Assembly (NCBI GenBank): GCA_001931875.2
Contig: MSJH02000714.1
Location: forward strand, 83,838-147,837
From: Byssochlamys sp. IMV 00236
Lineage: Eukaryota; Ascomycota; Eurotiomycetes; Eurotiales; Thermoascaceae
DNA: 64,000 bases
Reading direction: 5' to 3'
A program made the translations under genes and the position numbers. Position 1 is the first letter of the stretch. Each line of letters begins with the position of its first letter. Under the pieces are notes generated by a model that saw only the letters and a list, made by a program, of their open reading frames with translations, made no database searches and had not been told where the DNA came from. Of the stretch, positions 14,425-23,269 are shown in pieces.

Positions 14425-14612
14425 TAATAGAGAATAACAATAAAATAATGGTTTTAGTAGCTCGATGCTAGAACTTAGGATAAATTTAGGGGAGAAAGCT
14501 TGCCCCCTCTCTAGCAGAAGGAGAAGACTATATCTAGCTAAGTATGCTTATGTAACAGGACCCTTATACCTCTGTGCCTCTCTCTGGTAGCTATACTAGT
14601 AGATCTATATTA
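14425..14612 (-). repeat. 188-bp LTR (5' LTR of the minus-strand element)
   Basis: This is the partner of the repeat at 5979-6166: same length, transitions only. This copy keeps more G and C (for example gcttatgtaacagg against acttatataatagg), so it was hit less heavily. The primer-binding site should lie just left of it, around 14400-14424, where a relatively GC-rich patch (gataacccggatatgc) survives. Confidence 0.85.
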
Positions 14613-14617
14613 GTAAG
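14613..14617. repeat. right target-site duplication
   Basis: This is gtaag, the counterpart of gcaag at 5974-5978. A single C/T transition separates them. Confidence 0.6.
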
Positions 14618-15390
14618 ATTAATAGCTTTAATAAGCAGATTAAGCTATCTATAATTTCTATACTAAATTTATTAATAACTTTTAGAATATACTAATAATT
14701 TATTACTTTCTATATTTAGTTTAAAAGCTTATCTAAAGAAAGCTTATTACTAAAGATAATAATAATAGAGATTTAGATCTTAATAAGATTATAATCTCTC
14801 TACTTAATAATAATATTATATATAATTACTTATTCTATAAAAAATAGCAACTACTATACTACTATATCTTATAGCATTACTAGCTTTTTAGCAATATCTT
14901 AATAAATAAATATTAAGACTGCTAATATAATAAATAGGAGAAATCTAGATTTAAACTATATAAAAAAATAATAAGAGACTATATAAATAAGTAGGTAGAT
15001 AAAGAAATTAATATACTATTATACTAAAAGTTAAAAATTTATAAAATTTTAAATAAGCTTTAAAATATTTATTATAATTTAAAAATAGATATTATTAATC
15101 TACTAGTAGAGCTATATAATTAGCTTATTAAGAGATAGATTAAAGCTCTAGATCTTATTATTAGCCTTATTTATTATAAAGGGGTTAAGCAGTTTAAAGC
15201 AGAATTATAACCAGAGAAATAGAAGCTATTAATAGATTCCTAGCAAAAATCTACTAAGAGGGCGTCTCCTATTTAGCTAGATTTAGAGAAGCTAAAGAGA
15301 TAAATAGGAGTTAAAATAAGAGTTATTTTAATATAGGATTTAAATATTTGAAAAGCTTTATATTTTAACAAAACAGTTAAATAATAGGGC
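14618..15390. other. AT-rich RIP-like DNA of unknown origin
   Basis: This has the same TA-rich, stop-riddled composition as the retroelements. A weak plus-strand coding ghost at about 14940-15330 contains Lys/Leu-rich stretches such as KRWIKALDLII and a run like LDLEKLKR after read-through of stops. I could not match it to a transposase or gag family. It is probably the relic of another repeat. Confidence 0.4.
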
Positions 15391-15789
15391 AGACGTGCTC
15401 GCATTAAATTCTCAAAATAATAGGGGATTACCTAAGGAATTTAAGTTTTTTAGTAGAAAACTAATTTGGGCCGGCGTCAGCTAGGTGTCGGAATTATAAG
15501 ACGTCCCCGCGGTTATAGCCAAAATACCAGTTCTGAGTCATACAATGTCAACATTTATATAGAACCATACTGGGTGGTGACAATAGGCCATATTTTAAGC
15601 GGGACCGAATGAAACCGCTTCCTTTCCATGAGTCAGCATTTCTACGTCCTCGACAAGATCTACCTGTCCCTTTCAGAAAGAGTATATAACCATTGAAGCC
15701 TCGCCTTATCTCGAAGACTTGGAAGTCTTCGATTTACATTGCCAAAAATAGTCACCATTTTCAGGCATATTTCCTTGTCTATATCAACA
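15391..15789. other. composition boundary and promoter side of the GNAT gene
   Basis: Base composition jumps from AT-rich to near-balanced around 15,390-15,480 (first GC-rich words such as gggccggcgtcag at 15469). No gene is visible. The 3' half should be the promoter and leader of the downstream acetyltransferase. Confidence 0.5.
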
Positions 15790-16503
15790 ATGTCAATGGT
15801 ACAATTCGATGAACTCGCCGGCTTGAGAGCCTTTACTCGACCTCTATCCGTATCTGATGTGGAGAGCTGCGTTGAGGTCGAGAGCGTATTCCCGCCGCAA
15901 GAACGATGCTCCAAGGAGAAGGTTTGACATAACCTCACACTGTTCTGCATTGACTATGACAACACATATATTGACTTACCACCAATAGTTTGTCTACCGC
16001 CTCACAGTTTGCCCAGAGATTTGCTTAGGGTTGTTTGTTGAGACGCCTGAGGATGAAGGAACGCCTACTCTAATCGGACATGTGATTGCGAACCGAGTCT
16101 CCCACGGAATAACTGATGGGTCAATGGAACTTCCCCAAAACTGGAGTGGTGGCAAAGATGTTGTTATGGTTGATGGACAGGTGATTGGAAATGACCCGAA
16201 TGGTCGTAAGATCGGTGTCCATTCGCTAGCAATCAGGTCAGAGTACCAGGGCAAAGGAATCGGAAGAGCCCTCATGAAGGAGTATATCCATTTTCTTCGA
16301 GGGTCCAACGAATCTGCAGACAGTGTTGTACTCATCACTTATGATCGTCTGGTCCGGTTTTACGAAAGCGTCGGTTTCAGAAACCTGGGAACAAGTTCTT
16401 GTACTTTCGGTGGTTTAGTTTGGAATGCCTTGGTGAGTTTCCCGCAAAGCTCTCAAGGTATAATTACTCTCATATTGACAAGATTCAGGAACTGAATCTT
16501 TGA
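15790..16503 (+). CDS. GNAT acetyltransferase, AANAT/polyamine N-acetyltransferase-like
   Basis: The predicted protein has 198 residues in three exons: 15790-15921, 15989-16432 and 16483-16503. The family transfers acetyl from acetyl-CoA to small amines. The fungal relatives include yeast Paa1, which acetylates polyamines and arylalkylamines in the cytosol. The fold is supported by the HSLAIRSEYQGKGIGRALM segment, whose Q131-G-K-G-I-G136 is the acetyl-CoA phosphate loop, and by LVRFYESVGF (165-174), the typical final helix and strand. The first intron (67 bp) ends after a ttgac branch site and restores the frame exactly. The second (50 bp) gives a short tail, WNALIQELNL, like family members. 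Without it the protein would read on into a less likely tail. Start chosen at the first ATG followed by a typical fungal N-terminus. The substrate is not known. Confidence 0.8.
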
Positions 16504-17032
16504 TTGCATACACGACACCTGCTGAGAGACTGCTATAGCTCCTTGGGGTTAATGGGTGGGTTATATATGCTGCCATGATAAAACAGTGCGGCGTCGATAG
16601 AATATCAAAAGTTTCAATGGATTAAGAGGAGGTATTTACTCATATGTTTTATGCCAACAATAGAAAACCCTGTTAGAGTTGTTGTCGCTACCCGGATTCT
16701 GAGCCAAGGTTCGACCTCTCTTGTAGCACCTCACCACTGCCATCCACTGTTGTATGAGATAGAGCTGACCGCGTTCATATTCGGAAATAAGGACAACATC
16801 ATCTCTGGCAGATACCGTCTTGACCACTGCTTCATGTCCGGTCTCCGCTGTCCATGATGAAGGTGTAGAGTCAGCCTGATTGATTGTGCTGACTAATGGA
16901 GGGAATCTTACCTAGGTACCTAGTTAACTAAGAGACAATTTCCTTCGCAGTTCGCTTTTACTTGATTATGCTATCCTCCTTGTGCTTTCCAGCTTTGTGC
17001 TTTTCTATGGTAATCTCTATATATCCTTCACC
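16504..17032. other. intergenic, nothing recognised
   Basis: About 530 bp between two plus-strand genes. A 68-codon frame on the plus strand (to 16857) starts with ATG but resembles no family and is covered by another frame on the opposite strand. I treat it as chance. Confidence 0.5.
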
Positions 17033-17815
17033 ATGCCCCTTCTTTCATTACCGCAAGAGATTATCGTGCTTATTGTAAGCAAACTTGCATTAGCAAGGGA
17101 TATCCTCAACTTCCTCCAAGTGAATCACTTTTCTTACAATCTCCTTCTCCATGAACTCTGCAAACGAGACATCCGTGTCACCGGTGGCTTGGCCCTATCG
17201 TTCTATGCACTTTGGGGCTATGATGCCAGAGTTCGAGATATGCTCGCTCTGGGCGCTGATGTTGATATTCAAAACCCGCGTTGGAGAGATAGAACGCCGC
17301 TAATGCTCGCTATCAGCCGACATGAGATAGCAGTAGTTCGAACTCTCATCGAAAACGGGGCCAATCTCAATTTCACCAAGGGTGTTAAGAACGGCCCTTT
17401 AGACATTGCTATTTTGAACACTTGCCAATACGGTGTATATCAGGATGGTCTTTCTTTGATAGAATTGCTGCTGAATTCTGGGGCCGATATCAATTTAAGG
17501 GGTTACCAAGATCGTACGCCTCTATATACGGCTATTGTGTCGCAGAGTCCTGCTATAGTGGCAATGCTTCTTGCTCGGGGCGCCGATATTCATGTTCGAG
17601 AGGAGAAACATCAGAGAACCCCACTACACTTTGCGGCTGGAGAGGATGGACCTTCTGAAATTGTGAAAATCCTCTTAGATGCGGGTTCTGAAATCGATTC
17701 CAGAGATGGAAATGATATGACGCCACTGCAGATAGCTGTCAGTCGAGCACCAAAACATGTGCAAACGCTCATCGACTACGGAGCTGACGGGGCATCTCAC
17801 ATCGTGCGGAACTAA
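17033..17815 (+). CDS. F-box and ankyrin-repeat protein
   Basis: A single exon encodes 260 residues. The N-terminus (MPLLSLPQEIIVLIVSKL, continuing to about residue 45) is a clear F-box: Leu-Pro start, hydrophobic helix and a ILNFLQVNHFSYNLL core. F-boxes bind Skp1 in SCF ubiquitin ligases. The rest forms about five or six ankyrin repeats, recognisable by DRTPLMLAISRHEIAVV (about 84-100), DRTPLYTAIVSQSPAIV, QRTPLHFAAGEDGPSEIV and DMTPLQIAV, each followed by LLxxGAD-type ends. Ankyrin repeats would be the target-binding part. Such proteins are numerous and fast-evolving in Pezizomycotina, and the target cannot be predicted. A longer frame starts upstream but ATG 17033 (context accATGcc) puts the F-box at the N-terminus, as is usual. 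Confidence 0.85.
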   Translation: MPLLSLPQEIIVLIVSKLALARDILNFLQVNHFSYNLLLHELCKRDIRVTGGLALSFYALWGYDARVRDMLALGADVDIQNPRWRDRTPLMLAISRHEIAVVRTLIENGANLNFTKGVKNGPLDIAILNTCQYGVYQDGLSLIELLLNSGADINLRGYQDRTPLYTAIVSQSPAIVAMLLARGADIHVREEKHQRTPLHFAAGEDGPSEIVKILLDAGSEIDSRDGNDMTPLQIAVSRAPKHVQTLIDYGADGASHIVRN

Positions 17816-18791
17816 CTAAGGACAAAGAACATTGCAGCATGCTAAAGTGATAGCAAAATTGGACGTCAGAAGACAGCCATCTCTCGTTGGAACTGGAGAC
17901 CCTGAATATTTCATTAGAGGCAGCGATTCCCTTCCTAAGTTCGAATATCGCGGCTCTTCCATCCATCAAAGTAGATAAACAGTCCCGGCCATAATTTCAT
18001 CTGCGCGGTAATAATAGCCATGATTGACGGTCTTTTCGTCTTTACAATATCCTTCCTTGTCCGAGACACGATATATTACAATAGTCGTGGTTGGTAGTTC
18101 TGGAAGCATAGAGTTAAGCAATGTTCATTCCGATCTCTCGACCATGCAGGCGATAGTTAAGCGTGGGGTTTCACGACTCGAAAAAAAAAATGGAATTGGG
18201 AAGCTTGTTTTCATTGGAAACTGCTTAATTACTGGATAAAATGCAGAACAGGGTTTTCTGAAACTGCAATATTTCTGAGATTCAACATCGAGTTGGCAAT
18301 ATAAACTTCAACGCATCGTGCACGTAGGCTCCCAACACCAGATATGACTGGTATTCTCTAACAACATGCATTCATATTTTCATCCACTACCATAAATCCT
18401 CCTTCACTATTTATTCTTTGAAAAATATAGATCCAAATATACCGAGTCCATGTTACGGACGTAAACGGCTGGCACGAAGGGATGGATAGCGCCAAGAACG
18501 GGATGAGTCTGGAACGGCGTAATAATTAAGCAGTTATTTACAGTACAGTAACGAACAGGAAGAAACGAGTCACTTTTCGCCCATCGCGAAACCCCCCAGA
18601 GAACGAGCGAGGGAAAAAAAGGAAGGAGGGGAAAAGAAGAAAAACAAGCAGAAACACAGACAAAAGACGAAACAGACTCACACAAAGCGCCACATCCACC
18701 ATCGTCCCCATTGTCTCTTCGCATTCACTGGGAGGCACCAGGCCTCGAACTAGACCATGAGCGACGGCTGGTCTTCTCCCTGAAGCCCATC
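17816..18791. other. intergenic, promoter side of the SAS4-domain gene
   Basis: No convincing coding sequence. The purine-rich stretch at about 18605-18660 just upstream of the next gene is probably part of its leader. Confidence 0.5.
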
Positions 18792-20562
18792 ATGACCGTC
18801 CGATCGAGGTCGTCGCTGCGCTTCTCCGTGCGACGAGAAGACCACAGTCGCCTCGCGCACGACGAGGACAGCACGTCTGCCTCGAATCTCGTCCAGAAAT
18901 ACATCGAGCACTCCTCCTCGACCCGTCCGGAATCGCTAGGAAGCACGAAACCCCCGCTGCAGTCGCGTAGGTCCCGGTCGCGACGGCGGTCTCCGCTGTC
19001 GTCCCAGCAGCCGATCGAACTCGACCACGTCGACGAGCACGAACGGCCCTACAAGAAACCCCGGCTGGAGGGCCATTTTCGCGAGAGCACGACGAGATAT
19101 CCGCTGCGCGACCAGGACCAGGACCGAGCGGAATCGCCAGATCCTCTGAACACGATATCGTCGCCAGTTGACACAGCCCCTGCGCGCCCGCCAGCCCGAC
19201 CGTCGCAGCCCGCGTTTGTGACAGTATTACCGCCTTCCGGCGTAACGCGCGCCACCCGCCGCTCGCTGCGACAGCTCCCCGTAGCAGTGGACGGCGACGC
19301 GGAGAAGCACGACCCCGTGGGGTTGGCAGAGGGTGATGCTGATGATGATGCCAGTCGAGCTACCGGCATTGACGCTGCTTCCCAGGCAGAAACAGGCCAG
19401 CCTGCCTCAGATGGAACTGCGACAACCGCGGAGAAGCGATCGCTGCGCTCCCAGGCGGGCGGGTCCCGCTCCAAGAGCGAGCTGGCGATGTACTTCCAGA
19501 ACTACGAGCAGATGCTGAGTCTTGAACCACCCAAGCCTGGTGAGTGACTGTCTGGCGGCATGGCTGCCATGTTTGGTGCGAGCTGGTACTAACGGGCATC
19601 TAGAATTTCTAACCGGAGATACGACCGTCGTGCTGGTCGACGACTTAACCGAACCCCCACCCTCGTCGCTGCCATCTCGGTCTTCGCCGTCTCGCAGTGC
19701 AGAATCGCCATTTGGGAATCCTCTGCTCGATCTACATGACTGCGAGAAGGTGACGCTGCCAAAAGCTGAGCCCGGATCCGACGTAGATCCGCTGGGAAAC
19801 GAGCACTTCTTCAAAGCGCACCGTCGGGTCGAGCGACAAGAAAAGCAGCTGCGGAATATCGAGCGGGAACGGGCGCAGCATGAGAAGATCCAGCTGGACC
19901 GTCTCTTGGACGAGCTGCAGGGCCATGACTGGCTTCGAGTCATGGGGATCAGCGGAATCACCGACACGGAGAAGAAGCTATACGAGCCCAAACGAGCTCT
20001 GTTCATCAAAGAAGTATCCGCCTTGATCGACAAGTTCCGCGTGTGGAAAGAGGAGGAGAAGCGCCGGAAGCTGGAAAAGGGTCAGCAGCTACGCGACCAA
20101 GATACTCCAGCCCCATTCCCAGATCACGAACCTTCTGTCGAGGAGGCGGACGACGAGAAGGGAGGTCTTGCCAACGGCACGGCCTCGTCTGACATCCAGA
20201 GCTTTGGAGAGCCTCCAGACATCAACGACGTTGATGCGTGGGCGGCCCGCCAGCTGCTCGAAGAAGCTCGATCCGCCTCGGGAGGCAAGCGGGCCAAGGC
20301 TGCACGCTCTCCCTCTGCTCCTCCTCCGCCGCCGCCGCTGCCTGAGCCGGAGAAGCCATTTACATCCTTCTACGCCAAGCGCTATCTCCGTGATGCTGCC
20401 CTGGGCCATCACCGTCGAGGGCGCACACGGACTGCGTTTGGCCAGCCGATCCCGGACATGGAGGAGCGGGAGTTCCAACTCCCGCCAGACATCCTGACGG
20501 AGGAAGCCATCCAGGCGTGTCAGCGCAAACGACGGCGGATGAGACGGGCGAGCCAGGTGTAG
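18792..20562 (+). CDS. SAS4: SAS4-domain protein (something-about-silencing complex subunit 4 family)
   Basis: The predicted protein has 568 residues from exons 18792-19539 and 19604-20562. The 64-bp intron has gtgagt, a perfect ctaac branch site and tag, and the join reads EPPKP-EFLTGD in frame. In yeast Sas4 is the core subunit of the SAS histone H4-K16 acetyltransferase complex. Related domains occur in other MYST complexes. The diagnostic part is at about 313-406: FFKAHRRVERQEKQLRNIE and LLDELQGHDWLRVMGISG, then a KxYEPKR-type block and a Lys/Glu-rich helix. The N-terminal third is low-complexity and rich in Arg, Ser and Pro, with a nuclear-type basic cluster (RRSRSRRRS). A polyproline run and a basic C-terminus (QRKRRRMRR) complete it. 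ATG 18792 is the first in this frame. Assignment rests on the domain pattern, so orthology to yeast Sas4 is inferred. Confidence 0.75.
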
Positions 20563-21795
20563 CTGGAATTTCCTAGTAGACATGATACCTCTTTGTTTTG
20601 CGTTTATTGTTTGATTCTGGCAGGCCTTGACGGGTCGGCCTGTTTGCGTGGGTGTGCTATGGTCTGGCATAGAGCACTATATAATACCTGTCTAGGTTGC
20701 TGGCCCTGACGGTATAGTCGCCGACTCAGCACTTTGATTATATATCCTATTAATAGCCCCGATCTAGGGGGAGTATATCTTCGCGGCAGTGTTAGCACGC
20801 AGCCCTGTATTATCACAAATTCCAATTCTAACTATTCCGTTTCCCTTCCATCCCATTATTAAACAGGATTCTCTTATCCCCTCCTAACCGATCTTGGCAT
20901 AAAACCCTCGCATCCACTGTGTATTCAGTATCTAGTATGTAAAACAGATCGGCCAACAGTCCGACCACCACGGGTCCTTTTCCGTGCCATGATCCATCCC
21001 ATTTTCCAACCCCAGACTTTGCACGTATCCACCCCCATGCTCTCGGCGCCACATCAATACTTAAACGGCGTGGGGGTTTCTTTCCCCCTCCAAACCAAGC
21101 ACAGCATATTACAATAATAATCAATTAACCCATTATAATAATAGTTTCTCTCCCCGCAAGATAATCTACATGGTATAATATAATATAATACATCCCTGCT
21201 AAATTGGCAGCGGAATATCAATAGGGCAGTTTATTCCGTGCTTGGTGGGTGCAACGTGCAGCGTGGGGGTTCCCCTTCAGGCTTCTACTAAGTATAGTAA
21301 TACTCCAGCGATGCAGGTGTGGGATGAATGAATGAAAGCTAGGATGCGGGGGTGCTTTCGTCCGATGCAAGCAGCTGCATAAGTAGGTATTTATCCGGAA
21401 TTTACCTATATTTCCTAGCTACCTAACCTACGGACCATGATACGATAACCCCGTTCGGAGAAATATGAATAATTATTGCACGATGCTACTAACTATGTAT
21501 AGGGAACTAGTAGACTAGACTAATTGGACTCAGGAGCGGGGTTATTCATCCTGGAGATTAATAGCTAATAAATTTATTACTCCATAGAGTAAGTAATATG
21601 TAACTACCCAAGGACAATAGGATAGTGGGGAGCGGGGGGTATATTAAGAGACGCAAATCGCATTGATTCTTTCTCTTCTTACTCGAAACCTTTTTCAGCA
21701 ATTCCCTGTTTCCCAGCCTAAGTATCTAGGTCGCGGAACGAAGTCCGGGTCATTCTTTCTGTAATCAATATAGTTGGGATTCCATTCTGATTCAG
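20563..21795. other. intergenic, nothing recognised
   Basis: About 1.2 kb of normal-to-AT-rich DNA. The first part is the 3' flank of the SAS4 gene. Several frames of 60-100 codons exist on the minus strand but have no family resemblance. It includes an AT-rich patch at about 21160-21200. Confidence 0.4.
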
Positions 21796-21947
21796 GTAAG
21801 AACGAACGAAGTCACTATTATTTACTGATTTATTTATCATATTCCAACAATCCCATTCCTCATTTCTTTCTTTCTTCAAACCATCAACTAACTCCTCTAC
21901 TCTACTCAAGACTCTATCCTCTCTCTCTCTCTCTCTCTCTCAAACAG
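21796..21947 (+). other. probable 5' UTR intron of the aldolase gene
   Basis: The donor is cag/gtaag at 21793-21800. A ctaac branch-type site lies near 21887. A pyrimidine run leads to the acceptor caaacag ending at 21947, 16 bp before the start codon. All elements of a fungal intron are present and the spliced leader would be short. The branch-to-acceptor distance (about 60 bp) is longer than usual. Confidence 0.55.
21919..21941 (+). repeat. (CT)n microsatellite in the aldolase leader
   Basis: Eleven and a half uninterrupted CT units lie 22 bp upstream of the ATG at 21964. They probably form the polypyrimidine tract of the 5' UTR intron. Their length may vary between strains. Confidence 0.9.
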
Positions 21948-21963
21948 CTACAACCCTACAAAA

Positions 21964-22896
21964 ATGGCCCCCCGCCCCCTCCACCCGGGCATCTACGTCC
22001 CAACAGTCGCCTTCTTCGACCCCACCAGCGAAGAAGTCGACATCCCCACCGTCGAAAGACACGCCTCCTACCTCGCCTCGACGGGAATAGCCGGTCTCGT
22101 CGTCCAAGGCTCCAACGGCGAAGCGGTCCATCTCGACCGCGAAGAACGCAAAGCCATAACCCGCGCGACCCGTCGTGCCCTCGACTCCTCTCCCTCAACA
22201 TCCTCGATCCCCATCATCGTCGGGACAGGAGCTCAATCGACCCGAGAGACAATCACGCTCTGCAAAGACGCCGCTGAAGCAGGGGGTGATTATGCGATTA
22301 TTCTCCCGCCATGCTATTATAAGGGTCTGGTGAATAATGCTGCGCTGCTAGAGCATTTTCGCATTGCGGCCTCGGAGTCGCCGATTCCTGTTATGATTTA
22401 TAATTACCCTGGCGCGGCAGCCGGGGTGGATTTGACTTCGGATGATGTTCTCGCGTTGGCGGAACATCCGAATATCATCGGGGTGAAGCTTACGTGTGGG
22501 AATACGGGCAAGTTGGCGCGGATTGCGGCCGGTGCGAAGAAAGGGTTTATGACGCTGGGGGGGTCGTGTGATTTTACCCTGCAGACGCTGATTGCTGGTG
22601 GTCAGGGGGTTATTGCTGGTACGGCGAATGTTATCCCTCGGACGTGTGTGGAGGTGATGAAGCTGTATGAGGCCGGTCGTGTGGCCGAGGCGCAGAAGTT
22701 GCAGGCTATTGTCGCCAGGGCTGACTGGGAGGGGATCAAGGCGGGCTTTGTCGGCGTCAAGACGCTGTTGCAGGTGCATCGCGGTTACGGAGGCCCGCCC
22801 AGACGGCCTTGCGTGGCCCATTCTCCAGAGGAAGTGACAGCGTTGACGGATGGGTTTGCGGAGGCCATGGAGGTCGAGAAGTCGTTGGAGAAGTAG
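21964..22896 (+). CDS. DapA/HOGA-family class I aldolase
   Basis: A single exon encodes 310 residues, the usual family length. Members are TIM-barrel Schiff-base enzymes that add or release pyruvate: dihydrodipicolinate synthase, 4-hydroxy-2-oxoglutarate aldolase, 2-keto-3-deoxy-sugar aldolases and others. Fungi make lysine by the aminoadipate route, so a biosynthetic DapA role is unlikely and a catabolic aldolase is more plausible. Visible residues are the pyruvate-binding GSNGEAV loop at 49-55, catalytic Tyr146 in IYNYPG and Schiff-base Lys175 in IIGVKLTCG. The barrel end GGxGVIAGTANVIP (212-225) is also typical. Transcription probably starts upstream of the 5' UTR intron. Codon use changes along the gene, from mostly C-ending codons before about 22270 to G/T-ending after. 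The substrate cannot be told from sequence. The next gene is a convergent amino-acid permease. Confidence 0.85.
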   Translation: MAPRPLHPGIYVPTVAFFDPTSEEVDIPTVERHASYLASTGIAGLVVQGSNGEAVHLDREERKAITRATRRALDSSPSTSSIPIIVGTGAQSTRETITLCKDAAEAGGDYAIILPPCYYKGLVNNAALLEHFRIAASESPIPVMIYNYPGAAAGVDLTSDDVLALAEHPNIIGVKLTCGNTGKLARIAAGAKKGFMTLGGSCDFTLQTLIAGGQGVIAGTANVIPRTCVEVMKLYEAGRVAEAQKLQAIVARADWEGIKAGFVGVKTLLQVHRGYGGPPRRPCVAHSPEEVTALTDGFAEAMEVEKSLEK

Positions 22897-23269
22897 ATAG
22901 CTTTGCTAGTTATGATAAGATGAACACCATGACAGAACCTAAGGCTGAGCTGGTCTACGTCACATTGGAGTAGATCTCTGGAAACGGATATGCCAAAATA
23001 TGGAAATTAATTATCAACTGCCGTTACCAATTCATCCAGTTCATCAGATGCAAAAATATACACAACGCAATCAGTCTATGTATGAACCCCCAACACCAGA
23101 TGCATCAAGAATGCCAACGACACTTCGCCCAGGGATATAGTAAGCAACCGCCCGTAATAAAACAACGACATGACGGCGTCTCAACTTGAAGTCACCAAGC
23201 AGTGCATGAACTAATTGACAGTTCGAATAAATGCTGTATACACATAACACAACAATGCATCAAACTCGC
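22897..23269. other. intergenic between convergent genes
   Basis: 373 bp holding the 3' ends of the aldolase and permease genes. Nothing else seen. Confidence 0.5.

Larger units (their letters stand above)
5979..14612 (-). mobile_element. complete but RIP-inactivated Gypsy LTR retrotransposon
   Basis: The element is 8,634 bp with paired 188-bp LTRs, a polypurine tract inside the left LTR and a 5-bp target duplication. Read on the minus strand it carries gag-like sequence (about 13.3-12 kb) and then pol. The RT catalytic box reads YINN (originally YIDD) near 10250-10225. A connection motif like LGLSFTEEKLKAI lies near 10085-10030. RNase H ends with KPRKKNIIIDILSRL near 9345-9300, matching the usual KPGKxNxxxDALSRL. 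Integrase sequence should occupy about 9.1-7.9 kb. Stop codons are everywhere and no protein could be made. It lies beside the plus-strand chromovirus, not inside its pol. Family assignment below Gypsy level was not attempted. Confidence 0.85.

Noticed and set aside
5535..14617. Nested insertion of the minus-strand element inside the pol gene of the plus-strand chromovirus
   Set aside because: The chromovirus pol signatures, including the chromodomain, are complete before 5,400, and no continuation is seen after 14,617. Adjacency (or insertion in the LTR/flank) explains the data better.
19049..20670. Several long minus-strand frames opposite the SAS4-domain gene
   Set aside because: They are GC-rich antisense shadows; the plus-strand frame has the domain, the intron and the codon bias.
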